Shown: piece after piece, positions 4,705-6,107 of the stretch
Numbering within the stretch: the first letter of the stretch is position 1
Layout: every line of letters starts with the position of its first letter
Assembly (NCBI GenBank): GCA_017881765.1
Contig: JADGQN010000303.1
Location: 1-6,107 of the forward strand
Reading direction: 5' to 3'
Source: Syntrophobacterales bacterium
GTDB lineage: Bacteria; Desulfobacterota; Syntrophorhabdia; Syntrophorhabdales; WCHB1-27
DNA length: 6,107 nt
Program-made: the position numbers and the translations under genes
The notes under the pieces: generated by a model
What the model saw: the letters and a program-made list of their open reading frames with translations, nothing else
Database searches by the model: none
What the model was told of the DNA's origin: nothing

Positions 4705-6107
4705 CGGTCCTGATCTGCTCCTGATTGTGCGAAAATCGTTCCATGATCCCGGGGGTTACCTCGTGCAAGCCATACCAGGTGCTCTCGAACAGTGCCCTGT
4801 TTTCGGCAAATACCGCCGGCAGAAGCGGCCTTGTATGGGAGCGTCTCCGAAGCTCCACCTCATACTCTCGGTCGGACTTGTATTTGGTGACAGTGATCAG
4901 ATCATGGCCGGCTAAACATGCAAGAGTAGCGAGATAGAGGGCACGCAGCGCCAGCCTGAGATCTCCCTTTTCGATCAATTCCCCGGCCAGACCGAGCCAG
5001 CCGTCTTCAGGCAGCAGGGTCGCATCCAGATCATCACGGGTGATATCAAGGGCAGGCGTAATCGCAACAGCCGCCGGCTGCGTGCGAGGTTTCCGATCTT
5101 TCCACGTGCGCCATGCCAGAAAGGCCAGCACGGCCATGATGCATACCAGTGGTATGATGACCAAGGCCCGTGAAAATGAGGTCCAGCCGGCATCCGGCTT
5201 CCCGACCCCGGGCAATGACGGGCTGATGCGCAAGAGCAGATCTCTGATGAAGTGCCAGGCCTTGATAAGTTTTTCCATGAGATAGTTCCCTGCATTTTTC
5301 AGGACCCCTATTATCGATTCCAGAAACTCATGGACAGCACCGTGCCCCACTGCGGCTTCCGGGGGCTTTTCGCGCGGCATGCGCCACGTGTACTCAGGGC
5401 GATTGATGATGCGTTCAACAGCGGAATCGAGCTCGCGGGCCAGGACACGGCTGTCATAATCGGCAATGGCGGCAAGTCCGGGTTCGGCCCGACCATCACT
5501 GATCAGACCGGGCGCGAGAAGAAGAGCGAGGAAGATGGCAACCATGAGGCCGGACCGGGCGAGTGAGCGAAGCTTAACCTTAAGGTCTTCGCCGGTATGC
5601 AGCGATTCCCCGTAAAAGCAGCGCAGGCAGTAAGAAGCTTTCACGAGGGGGTCGAGGCACAGGTAGGTCATGCTGCAAACTATCGCAAAGAAAGTGTCGT
5701 TAAGTATATAGGTGCTGCTCATGGAGAAGATAGTCTCGATGTCAAAGAGTCTCTTCAGAAGCCAGGGGATCAGAAGCAAGGCCACGCCCGTGTTCAATGC
5801 GGTAATCACCCCTAGGGGGCAGAGCGGAGTCACCGCCAGCAATGCGGCAAGGAAGAGGAGGGACGTGGACGCCGCGGGATTGAATGATGCCGATACGGGA
5901 ACGAGGACAAAGAGCAGGAGGGCGGCAAATACGAGGAGAAAAGGGCTCGTGAGCCAGATGACGAGCGTATTCTGCATAGGCCAAAGCGACGCCTGGCGCC
6001 ATGATTTCTGGAAGATTATACGCATATCAGCCTCGTCACCGCTGCCGATGAGGGTGCCATTCTGAAAGAAGGCAAGCGCCTGAGGAAAGGGAAGCATTAT
6101 GATGAAG
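4691..6107 (-). CDS. Polytopic membrane protein with C-terminal DUF4129 domain, 5' end beyond window
   Basis: The frame is open to the right edge of the window. An ATG exists at 6097-6095, but it has no SD, and the upstream codons (F-I-I) continue a hydrophobic stretch, so the true start is probably outside. Numbering from that ATG, membrane segments lie at about 45-68, 78-95, 97-115, 134-152 and 184-200, then an extracytoplasmic region at about 201-306 and a last helix at about 311-330. A motif LRCFYGESLHTGEDL (158-172) follows the fourth segment. The C-terminus (about 366-448) is DUF4129: GDLRLALRALYLATL, then a KSDREYEVEL block and an ESTWYGLHEVT end, matching the family's pattern of Ala/Leu-rich helices, an EY pair and a W/Y-Y-G close. 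DUF4129 is also found at the C-terminus of membrane-bound transglutaminase-like proteins, but no transglutaminase catalytic domain is visible here. It is the first visible gene of the operon and overlaps the next by 14 nt. Confidence 0.87.
   Translation of the reverse strand, partial: FIIMLPFPQALAFFQNGTLIGSGDEADMRIIFQKSWRQASLWPMQNTLVIWLTSPFLLVFAALLLFVLVPVSASFNPAASTSLLFLAALLAVTPLCPLGVITALNTGVALLLIPWLLKRLFDIETIFSMSSTYILNDTFFAIVCSMTYLCLDPLVKASYCLRCFYGESLHTGEDLKVKLRSLARSGLMVAIFLALLLAPGLISDGRAEPGLAAIADYDSRVLARELDSAVERIINRPEYTWRMPREKPPEAAVGHGAVHEFLESIIGVLKNAGNYLMEKLIKAWHFIRDLLLRISPSLPGVGKPDAGWTSFSRALVIIPLVCIMAVLAFLAWRTWKDRKPRTQPAAVAITPALDITRDDLDATLLPEDGWLGLAGELIEKGDLRLALRALYLATLACLAGHDLITVTKYKSDREYEVELRRRSHTRPLLPAVFAENRALFESTWYGLHEVTPGIMERFSHNQEQIRTDAQK

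Noticed and set aside
6095..6097. ATG at 6097-6095 as the true start of the DUF4129 gene
   Set aside because: There is no SD before it, and the open frame continues hydrophobically to the window edge, so the gene was annotated as 5'-partial instead.
1..6107. A phage-defence or conflict system
   Set aside because: MoxR with VWA-like partners also occurs in some proposed conflict systems, but here the partners are the housekeeping-type envelope set (SpoIIM, DUF4350, DUF4129), with no nuclease, protease effector or toxin domain in view.

Overview
The window holds one tightly packed operon, read entirely on the minus strand (right to left). It contains five protein genes and one short non-coding-looking element. 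In transcription order the genes are: a membrane protein with a C-terminal DUF4129 domain (5' end outside the window), a DUF4350 membrane protein, a MoxR-family AAA+ ATPase, a DUF58 (VWA-like) membrane-anchored protein, and a SpoIIM/DUF95-type multi-span membrane protein (3' end outside the window). No RNA gene, CRISPR array, transposase or plasmid function is visible.

This set and order match a known, poorly characterised bacterial cluster. As I recall it, Mycobacterium tuberculosis Rv3691 to Rv3695 shows a similar arrangement of DUF4350, MoxR, DUF58, SpoIIM-like and RDD genes. The likely division of labour is that MoxR uses ATP to remodel or load a partner, DUF58 is the VWA-like adaptor that couples it to the membrane, and the three polytopic or bitopic proteins form an envelope module with extracytoplasmic parts. 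The substrate is unknown and cannot be read from the sequence.

The base composition is moderately high in GC (high 50s percent by eye). Gene starts use ATG with Shine-Dalgarno motifs, and three of the four gene junctions overlap (14, 4 and 4 nt). This fits a free-living, probably Gram-negative bacterium. A Desulfobacterota or similar uncultured lineage is a weak guess only; nothing here fixes the taxon.

The feature most worth a second look is at about 3300-3445, between the DUF4350 gene and moxR. A stretch of about 146 bp bounded by 19-bp imperfect terminal inverted repeats, with further hairpins inside, sits at the only junction where the genes do not overlap. It supplies the last roughly 31 codons and the stop of the DUF4350 gene and abuts the strong ribosome binding site of moxR. 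It looks like a miniature inverted-repeat element inserted into an operon. Removing it in silico, with one copy of a flanking TTA, restores a 16-nt gene overlap like that at the DUF4129/DUF4350 junction.

Layout by position: 1-955 SpoIIM-like (partial); 952-2325 DUF58; 2322-3287 MoxR; 3292-3299 moxR RBS; 3300-3445 inverted-repeat element; 3349-4704 DUF4350; 4691-6107 DUF4129 (partial). There is no gene-free stretch longer than 300 bases.
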